A stretch of 64,000 bases of DNA, from positions 62,001-126,000 of the forward strand of contig JAHQIW010000940.1 in the NCBI GenBank assembly GCA_019055375.1. The letters are read 5' to 3'. This stretch comes from Parelaphostrongylus tenuis (taxonomy: Eukaryota; Nematoda; Chromadorea; Rhabditida; Metastrongylidae). Position numbers and translations under genes: made by a program. Under the pieces are notes generated by a model that saw only the letters and a program-made list of their open reading frames with translations, was not told where the DNA came from and searched no databases. Numbering within the stretch: position 1 is the stretch's first letter; the number at the start of each line of letters is the position of its first letter. This document shows, piece after piece, positions 11,525-22,975 of the stretch.

Positions 11525-12050
11525 ACTCGCAAAAGCCGCGCTATTTTCGTTATTCAATTAGGGCTTTTCTTCCATTTGGAAGGCAAAACCTTAGTTTTTT
11601 GTACCGCCTGATTTCCTCTACATGGGCAGTGCGTTTTTTGTGCACATAAACTTTTCTACAGAATAAAGCCTTTGAGTATGAAACGTAATCTTCTTTTCGC
11701 TCTTACAGCGTTCTACAATAATTCTTGAAAAAAATCGATTACAGCGTCGAGATGCTCGAGATTTTATCTATCGGATAACTGGCAAGAGTTTGGCAAAGAG
11801 CCGTATACAAGCTGCAGCCGAGCAGGTAAAATAAACTGGGTGTGAAACATAATTTCATTTTCGCTGCTCTAACATAATGAAAAGGCATTTTCAAAAAACA
11901 AGTATATTGTTGAAATCGCAGAGATTTAAGTTTATGAATGTTTGCCAAATGTCTGAGTGAAAACCTTTATTCGCGAGAAAGGCCTTCAGACATTCGTATA
12001 CTTCAACTGGTACACGTCGTCTCTTAAAAGTTAAAATTGAGAAAAAGATT
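11525..12050 (+). other. Segment interrupting the RTE coding sequence
   Basis: RTE homology stops after the block equivalent to 'VERSMLGV' (about 11,480-11,525) and resumes near 12,060. The intervening 0.5 kb is not RTE-like and contains the exon-like sequence listed separately. I see no clear target-site duplication, so insertion or rearrangement are both possible. Confidence 0.5.
11709..11825 (+). CDS. Candidate orphan exon (39 codons), unknown protein
   Basis: A polypyrimidine acceptor (ttcgctcttacag, ending at 11,708) precedes 117 bp that are open in one frame, and a donor (gtaaaat, from 11,826) follows. The peptide is strongly basic and helical-looking: 'EKNRLQRRDARDFIYRI' followed by 'TGKSLAKSRIQAAAEQ'. 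I do not recognise the family. The exon sits inside the segment interrupting the RTE element, so it may be a captured or relocated gene fragment rather than part of a live gene. No partner exon was recognised on either side. Confidence 0.35.
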
Positions 12051-12589
12051 CGAAGTCACGGCCAACGTCATCGAATGCCGTTCTGCACGCCAGGTTATCA
12101 AAAATATGGTGTGCCGAACACGTATTGAGCTCTGAACGACAATCGATGGACGACATGCATTATCGACTGGACTCCTCGAGATGTCAAGCGGACATCAGAA
12201 AATTTATATCCGATGGTTCGATTTCTTCACGAAAAGCCTAGATTATAGGTATGATGCCAACGAATTCCTAGAGCCATCGGGCTACTCTTGCGTGCAGTTG
12301 GGATAAATGGAGGTATTAGTGGTGTTCGCTCAGTCACTCGTCGATCAAAGGAAGCAGAGGTGACACAGATAATGTGAAATACTTAACCTGCTTAGATCAC
12401 CGTTCCCACCATTTTCGTTCATCACTGTACATAGTCATAGCCGCTTGTGACGGCTTTGAATCACTGGCTGACTGAAGTGACGATTTCGTAGTTTACTAAT
12501 AGACTTTTCCTTTCACACTTTATATTTGGCTGAATCACATAGCATATGTGAAAAGAAGATTAACTACAACACATTGAGGTTATATTGTG

Positions 12590-12800
12590 CTTCATGAGAA
12601 GAACTACCTGTTACCGTGAAGATTTGGAAAAACGCCGAATGCAGAACTTTTGATTTTGACAAGATTACAATATATAAAATATAGTGTAGATAATAATCGA
12701 TGTTGTTGCGACAGCGAAATACCAGTCAATAATTGACGTCCGTTCAATAGGCATCTGAAAACGTATAGCCAAATGTTGACTGATTATACTCTATTTTCAG
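12590..12800 (+). repeat. Fragment of the inverted-arm repeat
   Basis: 'gatttggaaaaacgccgaat', 'gcagaactt', 'ataggcatctgaaaac' matches 63,730-63,870 in the same orientation, and thus 41,110-41,250 inverted. It is non-coding and marks the far side of a scattered third copy of the arm that begins near 7,260. Confidence 0.65.
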
Positions 12801-14009
12801 TTCAGTACCATAATAGCCTTATGGGAAAGTCTCTGAATCCATGAAGCTTACGAAACTACTTCTGATTCAGCTGAAAATACACATTAGTTCACATTTTGCT
12901 CGCTGACTTTCGCTGCGCTAGGTGAAACGTTAGCAATCTATTCTAGGAGAGCATTCAAAAAGGACAACTTGTGCATTAACTTACATTTTCCATGCCGATC
13001 CTAAGCACTATCGGTCTACCGATTTATTGCGAGACAATGTCATATTTGAAGAGAACATTCATCACACGTAAGTATATCTTGATCAAATGAAGATAATAAC
13101 CTTCTCCCAAAAAAGCACCTATTGCTATCGCAACTGAATTCCCATCGGATGAACAGTTAATTATTTTTCGGCTCTGTAGAAGAAGACACTGAAACCATGA
13201 CGTAATTGATTTTCCAGTAGATGTGAAGCATTTGATATTTCAAAACGGTTTTTTACGTAATTTCAATAAATATTCCATAGGGCTATCGAAAGAAGGACTA
13301 TTTTATAGGACACTGACAAAAATGAATATTTTCAAGAGTTATTGACATAAACCTATGAAGTTGACATGTTGAAAGTCTGATTTCATGAAGAGTTGCGGAT
13401 AACAGCAAAGTGAATGCGACTGGTAGTTTCTGGTTGAGGAAGCTCGACTTTCTCTACCATCTCGACGCAGTCGTACTAGCATTTTCCCATGCTGTCATCG
13501 AGCACACTTGTTAGCCCTGTGTAGATTAGAAAATACATCCAACTTTCCACTATATGACAGCAAGATCCACAGTAAATCTCAACAATGCTTTAGTCTCAAG
13601 GAATGCTCATAAATACATCATCAGGTTATATTGATTTGAGCGAGGTCTCAGAAGACGGTCCAGTATAATTGCTTTACTCCTATAAAAGCATCATGACAAT
13701 TTGTTGAACATTCCTTGTTTTATAAGATCATGCTAAAAGAAGAATGACTACATTCATCTCATATGAACACCAGTGATATTCAGTTTTGGGAGGTTATGGA
13801 ATCGTATAAACTGGCGGAATATTGCGATGGATTTAGGGCAAATGAAACACGGATCGAATTGAATTTCCGGGAAATTATCTCTCCAACATTCGACCGTTTT
13901 GCCGTAGTACGTTTCCGCCTTTCGGATGCATCGTTCAATATATTCGGTGTAATTCTTAACTTAGACAAATAAATATTTTCTTTTGCAAGAGGGTTTCCAT
14001 ATAACTCCA
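12801..14009. other. Intergenic, nothing firmly recognised
   Basis: No transposon landmark or spliced exon that I can support. A 69-codon plus-strand ORF at 13,763-13,972 has no motif I know and runs directly up to the RTE fragment. Confidence 0.45.
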
Positions 14010-14965
14010 TTCTACAAGAATAACACATCGTCGTAAGAAGAGGGGTTCGACAAGGCGTTAAAATTTCGCCAAAATTATTCATCACCACCCATTTCAAAAA
14101 ACCTGACGGTGGACAATTAAACCATTTACGCTTTGTTGATGATGTCGTCCTCATAACACCAAGCATCAGCCAAGCGCAACGAATGTTAACCGATTTCTAT
14201 AACGTCTGTGAAAAGATTGGTCTTCAACTAAATTTAACGAAAGTGATGCTCATGAGAAGCCGATGGGTTTTAAATGCCCCATTCACGCTCAACGAAAAGA
14301 ATATTTGCGAATGCTCCAGTTACGTCTATTTAGATTGTGAAATTAAAATGATGAACAAGCGACCTAGCTCCAGAGTTGAGCAGGAGGAAGCGAGCTGCTT
14401 GAGAAACGTTTAAGAGCATGGAAGATGTAGTTAAGAGGACAAAGAACATCCGACTTCGTGCCCACCCTTTCGACTCGACGATTATCCTTACACTAACGCA
14501 TGCACCAGAAACCTGGTCGCTACGTAAGCAAGATGAAAGATCACTATGAGTTATTGAACGCGCAGTCGAACGATCGATGCTAGGAGTACCCCGTATCTCG
14601 CAAATGAGAGAAACGATCCAAAGTTCCGACCTACTTCAACGATCAAAGATCAAATACTTCGTTCTAGACGCCAACATATCGAAATTAAGGTGGGCCGCAC
14701 ACGTGATGCGCTTCAACGACAACCGATGAACGAGAGCCGCTACTGACTGGAATCCTCGGGACATCAAGCGCTCTACAGGAAGACCACCGACCCGTTGGTT
14801 TGATTTCTTCACGAAAGGTATAAAAGAAAAACATGATGCTCAGCGAATACCTAGAGCGATGAGGACCCACTGGGCTACTCTTGCACGCGATAGGGAAAAA
14901 TGGAAGTGTTGCTGGTACCCGCTCGAGTCACCCGACGATCGACGGGACGGCAGGTGATATCAGGC
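14010..14965 (+). pseudogene. RTE-clade LINE, 3' part of reverse transcriptase (second locus)
   Basis: In one frame from about 14,035 it reads 'RRGVRQGVKISPKLF' (RT block 4), then 'RFVDDVVLI' (the catalytic Y/F-x-D-D box, here FVDD), then 'ISQAQRML' and 'KIGLQLNLTK'. Downstream, after a shift near 14,410, come 'MEDVVKRTKNIRLR', 'ETWSLRKQDE', 'RWAAHVMRFNDNR', a stop, 'GRPPTRWFDFFTKGI' and 'HWATLARDREKW'. The catalytic aspartates are kept but an in-frame stop and a shift inactivate it. It is cleaner than the 9.65-12.37 kb copy, so younger. Confidence 0.8.
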
Positions 14966-15017
14966 GATATCATAACGGAAATTTTCATTTATTTCATTTT
15001 ACAACTCAACACAACAG

Positions 15018-15222
15018 CACCATATTGTGATGCTGCTCATTACGATCAAGTTGCTGATCTAACAAAGCTTCGAGCTCACAAGGCCACCCATCTCTTTGAA
15101 ACAGAGAAATTTATTCAAGTTCTCCGAGACCAGCTTAGTTTCTCTGAACAGCGTGAAAATGTCTCACTACTGCAATCCTATGCTTCCATGGAAGAATTTA
15201 GCAGCATTCACCGATGCTCTTG
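15018..15222 (+). CDS. Candidate exon of unknown function
   Basis: An AG acceptor (acaactcaacacaacag) precedes a 205-nt open stretch encoding 'YDQVADLTKLRAHKATH', 'FETEKFIQVLRDQLSF' and 'SLLQSYASMEEF', ending at a donor (gtgaag). The peptide is helical and protein-like, but I do not recognise it. Immediately downstream another frame reads 'VNHLHNYSSKVKLLSEW', so a frameshift or a mis-set boundary is possible. It starts right after the RTE 3' end. Confidence 0.3.
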
Positions 15223-18200
15223 GTGAAGGCGGAAACCGTCAACCACTTGCATAACTACAGCAGTAAAGTTAAACTCCTTAGCGAATGGTCGATAAAAATA
15301 AAAGACAATTGACTTCCATTCTAGGGTCTACTGTGGGAGCTGCGAATATTGCGAGCGATGCTTCCCAAAATACAAATGACGATTTTCGCAGCCTTAAGCG
15401 GGTGAAAGAAACGCACGGTGATAGAAAGACTGTCGCTTAGTCAAAACTATCGTAGACATGCTCTCACTGAAAGTCGAAGACCTCAAGAAACTTACATCAA
15501 CGACGAAATACATATCCGATGAGCGGATTTTCGAAAATTATTTGGAAGCGAATGAAAATAGTAGGAATTGAAGCAGGTGTTTTCACTCGCAGGTTCACAC
15601 AACGACAAAGTTTGGAAATGGCAAAAAGAATAGCGTGTTTTTATCTAGACTGTACGCAGCGCGTATCTGATGCTATACAGTTGAAGCGATTGCCGAGCAT
15701 TTGATTACAGAGAAGTGCTACTATCATAACAATCTAAACCCATAGTCGTAGTAATAGAGTTAGCAAGTCATATTGGAATTTACTAACAAGTCTTCTGCCA
15801 AAGAAATTATATACATAGCACAGTAGTACAAGCTCCTCTTCAAAATAGTAAAAAGTGAAATTTTCTCTATGGGAAAAAAACTCATCTAATAAAGTGGGAT
15901 TATGAGCGTGAACGAATGTTGTTGGTGGAAGAAACTAAAAATTATGTTAAATCTAACATATATACAGCTTGAAATGCCTCAGTTGTCGATGATTGGCCTA
16001 TTTGAGAACAATATTCTTTATTGAGTTAGAAAAAAATGGCATTTTTCATGGTGAATGATCAAAATTTGATACGCGGTATGAGGCAAGTTTTTCCGAAAGC
16101 TTATAAGAAGAAGAAAAAATGAGTAAGCAACAATCGAAGATATTATAGGCTAATTAGAATAAATGTTCTCTACCACAAACAGTACCAACCTTTATAAATA
16201 GGATGGAGCTTCTTTTACACAAATTCGGTGTCATGGGAGTAATTGTTAAACATGATTTATTCAATATGTAGATAACTGGTAAGATTTTGCATTGCTGTCG
16301 CGATCTTTTGATGAGTTTAGGAGACACTAACACTATATAATCCCCTTTCTCATTGTAATTTTTTTCTAGATATTCATAATTGAGAGCATGAAATTTTGCA
16401 ACATTTTTAGGGCTATTTGTCTATTTCGTTGGGCTTGGGTAATAATGAGATGAAGTCTTTTTCTACTTAATCGGCAATATGAACCATAATAGAGATGTAT
16501 CATTAATACCTATTTTTGGGTTAATTTCGGTATAAGTAAGCAATTAGTGCTCTCCCGGCAAGCTAAATTGGTTGTCAGCAACAGCAATCACTCCATACAA
16601 TCTTGGCCGACATTTCGAGGTCTCGACTCATTCAGCGATTGGAAGAGTCAATTTGACGTGAAATCTACTCTGTCAAACACTTTTATAACTCCAATAGATA
16701 AAACTCAATGTACGATTTCTCATTTAATGTAATAAACAGTTTGTTCAAAGACTTAACTTCTTCACCGATTTTCTTGTCGAACAGAAAGAAGCTCTCAGAC
16801 AATTCAGTTATGACGAGTGAAGTTTCGACAATCATTGTTCAAAACTCGTAAAGATTAAGGAGGGAACAGGAGGGGAAAGGAGAGACACATAATGATTTTA
16901 CCTTAGAAAATGAAATTTTGGCACAGTCCTTCACAGCTAATGATATACGGTTGTCAGATTATCTATTTAGATATTGCCTTGTAATCGATTGTTTTTCAAA
17001 CTCGTTTTTGTACTTCAATAAACTCTGTGCCTCCCTTCCTCATAAGCAAGGGTAGTGATGAGGCGTGAGGGTCCGACGAGGCCAGTGAGATGCCGAGACG
17101 TAGGTCAGCCTATGACATAGCAAACGTCGAAAAGTTAAAGAGCCTCTCAGAATATATTGGAGTTCAACAACGAGATTGAAAAGCAGTTGATTGAAAGGCA
17201 ATGTCTGAATAATCGTAATGAGTTCACATGGGTTGCAAGCTCCACTAACCTCACATCAAAATATCGCACTAAGGTAAGATGCGAGATCGCTTGTGACATT
17301 CATCCTTGTGCTCCATGTTTAGAATAATAATTGTGGGGTTTCACATACTGCAGTTTTTAGTTACATGCAAGGTGGGGACTTTCACTGCAAGATAATCTTC
17401 AAAATCTTGAAATGTGAGCGTGGTCTTGAGAAAACACTCGAAATAAAAGATATGTTTCATAATTATCAGCCAAGTACAATCAAATGTACAGCACTGCCAA
17501 TCTAGTGATTTGCTTTACTTGACGGAAGTGTAAATCGTTCGTCTTCTCCTACTCTTAGTGGTATGGTGGAGCACCCGGGCGGATTGGCTGAAGATGAAGC
17601 GCCCCCAGACTGGCGAGGCTGCTCAAGAGCGAAACACGTGTATCGGGCTGTACAACAGCCCATTACCAGACCACATGACATGTTGGCTCAAATATAATTA
17701 TGAGATATGTTGAAATCTTTTTGATTATACGACTGTGTCCTAGGCTCGTCTAGTGAAGTATTCATTTATTTTGATGTTACTAATGAGGCACTGTTCTTTG
17801 AGAATGCAAAATGATCTACCCGTTACATCATTATAATGGTCCTGGGCTTCAGAAGAGATAAGGTAGTCTATACCTGAACTTATGCAAACCTTTTTCTACA
17901 GCCACTAGGGCGTATTGCGGATTTATGCGTTGTTCATGAACGTTCAAAGAAGGCGGCGTGAATTACCTGCATTGTTATCGATTATTCTAAACAGACTATT
18001 TCATAAATTGTTTTGGAGTTGTGTCTTATATATGGGAAAGTAAGCAGAATGTTCATGTCGCTTGATTTATCATTCAAGGACTGCTGGTTTGCTTGAAATG
18101 CGTGTTCGCTCATGAGGAAAACCGTATATTTCTTGCAAATACCGCTTGTAGTAAAAAGTAAGTCTTAGGGATAGTATCTTGAGTCGTTATGTGAAAATGT

Positions 18201-19124
18201 TTTAGAATGACGGTTCTGTCAACAGCACAGTTAATACGTCTAGGTAACCACAAACAGAATTAACATATTGCATCCATTTCGCTGCGAATGTTTTTGGAAG
18301 AAATTGCTCACCTTTCATAAATTGCCCATGCACAAATGACACCTTATTTCGCAGTCACAGAATGCACTCGGTGATTTCGTGATAATGCCAGTCATCGTTG
18401 TTAGAGTTTTCGTATCCTTTCATAACTTCTGCACGTAATTTAACGTCTCAACTTTCGCAAGTCCGTGGATGAAAGATTTTGTGACGAGACATAATCAAAG
18501 TACCGAAGCTTATTTTATTATAACTCATAGCCTCTCCTTAAATCCTTAATCTCAAATACCAATCTATCAAGACAGTTCTACTGTTTTTCGATTTTCCGCC
18601 CTGTCAATATCAAGTTCATTGATTTCATATATCGTGGAAAGACCAAATTCACAAGTAGTTTATTGAGAGGAAACTACTAAATTAAATTCATTTTCATGGT
18701 TAGCAGCTTCTATAAACCGGCGTTTTCTTCCTTGTATTCTCTGAGTTATTGTTGGAGACCAGTCGTACGCAGGTTTCATGAGTATATCCAGCTCAAGTCA
18801 AAAATTCGACCTGAAATATGGGATGGAGTTTGGGCACGCGTGATCGTCAAAACGCTACTCCTTGTAGTCCATCCGAGGATCTTTGGAATTATCAGCAGTG
18901 TTTGAGTGCAAAATTTTTTTTGCGTGCTGATGTATTGGAGTTTCTGGAAAGATGGTAGCTTCTGTTTTGAATTCTCTGCTCTAAGTCTGATTTATGTGTG
19001 CTTAGTGTATTCTCTTTGAGCTACGCTTCCTGAAAATGTTTTCTTTTTAACGGCAACACTGAGTGATTTGCTCGTTTCGCTAATTAATCGCCTCAAACGC
19101 TTTAGAGAAGTCAGTAAAAAAGGA
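15223..19124. other. Long gene-poor stretch
   Basis: Apart from the family T repeat at 17,400-17,690, I find no gene. Open frames at 15,519-15,704, 16,547-16,732 and 18,696-18,905 are short, unpaired with splice sites and without known motifs. Part of 17,170-17,210 resembles 1,950-2,000. Confidence 0.5.
17400..17690 (+). repeat. Dispersed repeat, family T
   Basis: Same landmark order as 5,730-6,090: 'gcgtggtcttgagaaaacac', 'tgtaaatcgttcgtc', 'ctactcttagtg', 'cacgtgtatcgggctgtaca', 'ccacatgaca'. Non-coding. Confidence 0.65.
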
Positions 19125-19415
19125 TAAAGCTCTCGGCGTTGACAATCCCTGAGGGATGCGCCATGCATTCGACTTCAATTTTTAACTTCGTTTGAGGGAC
19201 TTAATGCATATCTGGCCTTTACAATGACTCGCGGTGGCCTCCCGCTGAACCGAGTCAGTGCTGCTCATCCTCCCAGACGAGTCTGGGACCTGCCTGGTAT
19301 CAATTTACCGACCCCGTAGGGACAGATGGCTTGGTGAGCCATGAGCGTGAGATCGAACCATTGACCACGTATGCGACGCAAAGCACCTCCAACCACTGCG
19401 CCATATGCAGTCAGC
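19125..19415 (-). repeat. tRNA-derived SINE, family S1
   Basis: Nearly identical in order and sequence to 10,347-10,649 ('ggcctttacaa.gactcgcg', 'cctcccagacga', 'ttgaaccattgacc' in mirror). The head, at the right end on the minus strand, keeps A-box- and B-box-like elements. It lies about 150 bp before the start of unit 1. Confidence 0.7.
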
Positions 19416-20458
19416 ATGTTACTCAAATTGACTTCTACGTATTCTCTACCCATTATGGCAGACTATACAATTTTCATGTTTTACTTAAGTCGTCGTATAT
19501 GACTTTACGAAACAGTTGCCATCTTGTTTTGTTCACGGTATCTCAATCAGCAGGCCGCCTAGATAGCGCTTGAATTCTGACTGAGTACGCTCCGCATTTC
19601 TTACCTTCTAGCTTCCATCTGTCCGTCTTCTTCAATGAACGAGACATTGCTTTTGCAGCCACTATACTTTCTTGTCGATTTGAATATAACTCACATTTTG
19701 GATATCTTTGCTACAATTCGACCAAGATCTTGTGAGCGGCAGTGCAATCGGAGAACACATCGTTCAGGAGCTCTATGGTAGGTGTAGGCAAAGGTAAGGA
19801 CGAGTCGAAGATTGTATCTTTCGCATAATTCTATGACCCCAGAGATATGTTTTCACTGCCCATGAAACAGAGTTTCAATTGCAATTTGCCTAGTGGTATC
19901 TTATTCATGTTTTTGTTAAGTACTGTGGAATAATGTTGGTGATCATCCTGTACAGAATAGTGAGCATTCAAAAAAAAAAAGATAGTTGCTACGAAGAAGT
20001 TTTCGTCATCCTTTTAGGGCAGAGTGGGCTTTTAAGAAGTCCTCCAGTAGGTGGAATTCTATTTCCTCTAGAGGCTAAGATATCATGTACGATCTCAAAA
20101 GTGTATGAAGTTTTAATACCCAGGTTGAAAGAAGCTGCTTGATGCCGGATGGTATACACTAGAGTACAATAAATCAAGCATTTTATTTTACAAGGGAAGG
20201 AAGTGGGAGGTGATCGACCTCGTTTTACACCTTTCTTCGATGCGCTGCATCAATAACGACCACACTAATCCACCCTCCCTCATTTCAAGTAACGTATCTA
20301 TGAAAATAAGGAAAGCTATATAGCAAATTCGCAGTTTATTCTGGTCCTTTGGATCGTTACTTTATCAGATTTTGATGGTTATTCTCATTATGGAGTGAAG
20401 AACAATACCACCGTTGATGTGACTGAACAACATATTGTACAAATAGATTCCGTTGCCC

Positions 20459-20800
20459 TTAGATAATCAGATAGGTTACTCTGAATTTCCCAGAATCGAT
20501 TTGATCTACCTCAAGGCATCGATCGCACTCTCTGCAGGTCCATAACTGACCCGCCAGCGATCGTGGGATGCGTTGCGTCCGCGTTGCGTGCGCGAAAAAC
20601 ACACCTCCTCCCTCCCCGGCAAGTTCAGTTTCTTCTGGGCGGTTTTTACGCGAGGTGACGCTGATGTGCTCCATCGGCTTCATCGACTCCATCATGGTGT
20701 GAGGTCAGAACAACCGCGTCATCTGACGGGTTCAGTCTTCTCAACATGCCGACGCTCGTCCTCATCATTGGTCGCGTCATTAATCGCTCTACAACTACAG
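20459..20800 (-). pseudogene. Coding-like minus-strand block, frameshifted in unit 1
   Basis: The C-terminal half reads 'RPEETELAGEGGG', 'RSLAGQLWTCRECDRC', 'LEVDQIDSGKF'. The N-terminal half ('RRLNPSDDAVVL', 'HHDGVDEADG') lies in another frame because of one extra base relative to unit 2. I do not recognise a family. The counterpart in unit 2 (45,774-46,097) is open throughout. Confidence 0.35.
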
Positions 20801-21384
20801 GTATGTGGCCTTCTAATAAATTTGTAATTCATGTGAAAATATCTCTTAACTACAACGTTCTGTCTTTTCTTCTTTGTTTCTCTCAAAACTGTCGTTGTTA
20901 GGGACACAGAAAACTCGTTTGAATGTATCGTTTTGGCCTTCAAGGGCAAACGTTTGGGCGTCTATTTTATATCCGAGAAAGAAAAAGGCGTAGTCCTTTT
21001 CTTTCTTTGTCTGTATTTTGTACAACATTTCGAAAAAAATCAACGCATAAGCGTAAGTTTCTTAGTGTGTGCACAGCGCTTTTGTATTGCTTGCATTTTT
21101 CGAAGATGTCAAGCTTTTTCCTGCATACTTTACCGTACAATAATGCCAGAATTCCACCCAGGATGAAAAATAATCCGGTGATGCCGACTTACGTGGGCGA
21201 GTCAATCATCCCTGAGAAAGAGTTGACATATATATACATGTATATGCGGTGCGGAGATAGTAGTGTCAGTTTTTATTTTGTCCATTTTAGCATTTATATG
21301 ATATTTTTTACACCGATGTTGATGATTTTATTGAATTCCTTGTTCAATTTTGACGTAGAATCCACGTCATTTATTTGTCTAATT

Positions 21385-21725
21385 TCAGTAGTTTATTCTG
21401 TTAAGCATTTCCGAGGTGTTAGGTATATTATTTGTTTATTGAATACTAGTGTACAAAATGATACAGTGAAGTAGTGTGGAACAAATAGTACAATAATCAT
21501 GATGGCTTAAGTTTTGGCAAGGTACGCTATCTTCAGAGCGTGAAGTTTAAAAAATCAATTTGACCTTTCCAGGCTCTGAAAATTTCGAACTTCGCGGAAA
21601 CTTAAGCCACCACGATTACTGTACTATCATACTACATTACTTCACTGTATTGTATTGCATCATTGGTATTCAATTGACAAATACGATACTTATCACCTCG
21701 GAACTGCTTAACAGAATGCTGATCT
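21385..21725. mobile_element. MITE-like element with about 130-bp inverted repeats
   Basis: The left arm (about 21,385-21,520) and right arm (about 21,598-21,725) are imperfect reverse complements. 'attctgttaagcatttccga' on the left pairs with 'tcggaactgcttaacagaat' on the right, and 'gatggcttaagttt' pairs with 'aaacttaagccaccac'. The centre has a second small inverted motif. No coding capacity. The same element is in unit 2 at 46,702-47,045, so it predates the duplication. Confidence 0.75.
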
Positions 21726-21828
21726 ATTCCTAAAATGCCGAGATTAACCGGTAGTCCGTCTTGGGAATTGTATATTCTCAGTTGTGCTCAAGTTATGGAT
21801 CGTGTTTCAAATCAATGTTTCACGATAG

Positions 21829-22480
21829 TTGAATTGTACAAGATGCTCGCACACGTTTCTATCGTATTTCTATTGCCATTATCGACGTCAACTCTCCAAG
21901 GAGGGTCAGCAGAACTGTGTAGTAGCAAAAAACATTAGGCCACAGTTACTTTCGGCCTCTATGGTGGTCTGGGCCGGCATTTGCCCCACCAGAAAAATAC
22001 CGTTGGTCTTCATCAACAGAACGTCAAAATCAACGCTGCCAGCTATCACCAGCAAGTTTCACGAGGCATACATGAACCATGAACTACTCAACACTTTGGC
22101 GCCAACAGATTTACATTTCAACAAAGCTGAGCATTGCGAATTCAGCTTGCTCAACGATTGCCTTATGTTAAGAACTGTTTCCATTGGTAGAGACACTCGG
22201 CCGTCAGACTCGCCTTGTCTCAGCCCAATGGATCACCCTGTGTTGTCCATGCCGTGTCAGAAAATTTAGGCGACTCGCTGCAGCACCGTAGACGCGTTTG
22301 CTACGGCTTTAACACAGGCTGTTCACGAACTCATAGCGGAAACATGAGCGAGCATTTTGTGCAACTCAACTACTGTGATTCGTTGATTTTCACTCGAGCA
22401 CATCTGAAGTCTAGACCAAATTTCATCATGGAATTTAATAGAATCACCACACTAATAAAAAAAATGTCGTATCAGTGCTA
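21829..22480 (+). pseudogene. Tc1/mariner-superfamily transposase remnant
   Basis: Frame-shifted translation shows 'MVVWAGICPTRKIPLVFI' (the conserved V-W-x-G-I-x...P-L-V-F strand around the second catalytic region), then 'VKINAASYHQQV' in another frame, then 'SPCLSPMDHPVLSM' (the SPDLSPMDYxxWS block with the third catalytic acidic position) and a C-terminal 'LGDSLQHR'. At least three frameshifts make it non-functional. It lies in the tract that is almost identical to unit 2 (47,149-47,805). Confidence 0.7.
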
Positions 22481-22523
22481 AAATTAGCAAAATAAAAATT
22501 CGCAGAACTTTTTTCTGGATATT

Positions 22524-22567
22524 ATATATATACATATATGTACATAATATATATATATATATATATA
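22524..22567. repeat. (TA)n microsatellite
   Basis: Two TA-rich runs. The unit 2 counterpart (47,836-47,896) is longer, consistent with replication slippage after the copies separated. Confidence 0.9.
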
Positions 22568-22599
22568 CCTTGGTGAATTAAGTGCATTTGTGGCACATT

Positions 22600-22720
22600 T
22601 GGCGCCACTAGTGGTGTAGTGGCAGCACGCGTCCCCCGTATCGATGAAGCGCGGGTTCGATTCCCGTCTGAGGCCTTGCTCACCACTCAGTTCTCTTAGG
22701 GCCAATCCTCTTAGGGCGCT
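22600..22720 (+). repeat. tRNA-like SINE, family S4
   Basis: 'actagtggtgtagtggcagc' (A-box-like), 'gaagcgcgggttcgattccc' (strong B box) and 'tgaggccttgctcaccactc'. It looks like a tRNA-derived Pol III unit with a unique tail ('agttctcttagggcc'). Paired with 47,925-48,045 in unit 2. Confidence 0.65.
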
Positions 22721-22734
22721 CAGTCCGCTATGCT

Positions 22735-22975
22735 AAGAGTAGGCGACGGCGAACATTTTGCACTATAAGTCAAGTGAAATTGTCACTGAACAGACAGGCA
22801 TATGATTATCTGGCATGTTGAAATTTCAGCGTGGTTTTGACAAAACACTGGAAACAAAAGGTACGATAATTTGAAGATACCAGCCAAGAGCAATCCAGCG
22901 TGCAACACTGTCCGTTCAGTAATAATTTCACTTGACTTACAATGTAAAATGTTTTGTCGTCGCCGAAAGCCGACA
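22735..22975. mobile_element. Family T foldback with inverted ends
   Basis: 'ggcgacggcgaacattttgc' and 'aagtcaagtgaaattgtcac' on the left are reverse-complemented on the right by 'ataatttcacttgacttaca' and 'atgttttgtcgtcgcc', giving about 55-bp inverted ends around about 120 bp. It is a non-autonomous, MITE-like element, mirrored in unit 2 at 48,060-48,300. Confidence 0.65.

Larger units (their letters stand above)
9655..12370 (+). pseudogene. RTE-clade LINE reverse transcriptase, broken and nested
   Basis: Shifting frames give the polyprotein order of an RTE element. After an endonuclease/RT linker ('SPDGTVQLPQ', about 9,885) come 'LPSVKNKN' and 'EIGNFHPICLLSA' (about 10,200-10,255, the GNYRPI-type RT block), then 'VILNRID'. 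The SINE insertion interrupts here. It resumes with 'IDLEKAL' (about 10,740), 'GVPIQYIHILPEL', 'REINMMSNLAPELATRK' and 'SIEDVVKRTKNIRL' (about 11,300). After a second interruption at about 11,525-12,050 come 'DNRWTT', 'TPRDVKRTS' and 'RWFDFFTKSL' (about 12,140-12,240). Stops and frameshifts throughout mean it is dead. In a live element the product would reverse-transcribe its own RNA at a nicked target. Confidence 0.75.

Noticed and set aside
13780..14166. 128-codon minus-strand ORF
   Set aside because: Its 5' half is antisense to the RTE reverse transcriptase at 14,010-14,166, and it has no motif of its own.
20923..21474. Longest open frame in the window (183 codons, plus strand)
   Set aside because: The frame is not kept in unit 2, it overlaps the MITE palindrome, and it has low-complexity F/Y/I-rich composition. 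A chance ORF in AT-rich DNA.
22600..22680. Possible tRNA gene with a strong B box
   Set aside because: No acceptor stem or plausible anticodon arm could be closed, and the sequence recurs as a dispersed repeat, so it is tRNA-derived rather than a tRNA gene. The same applies to the copies at 5,605, 10,574, 28,705 and 47,925.
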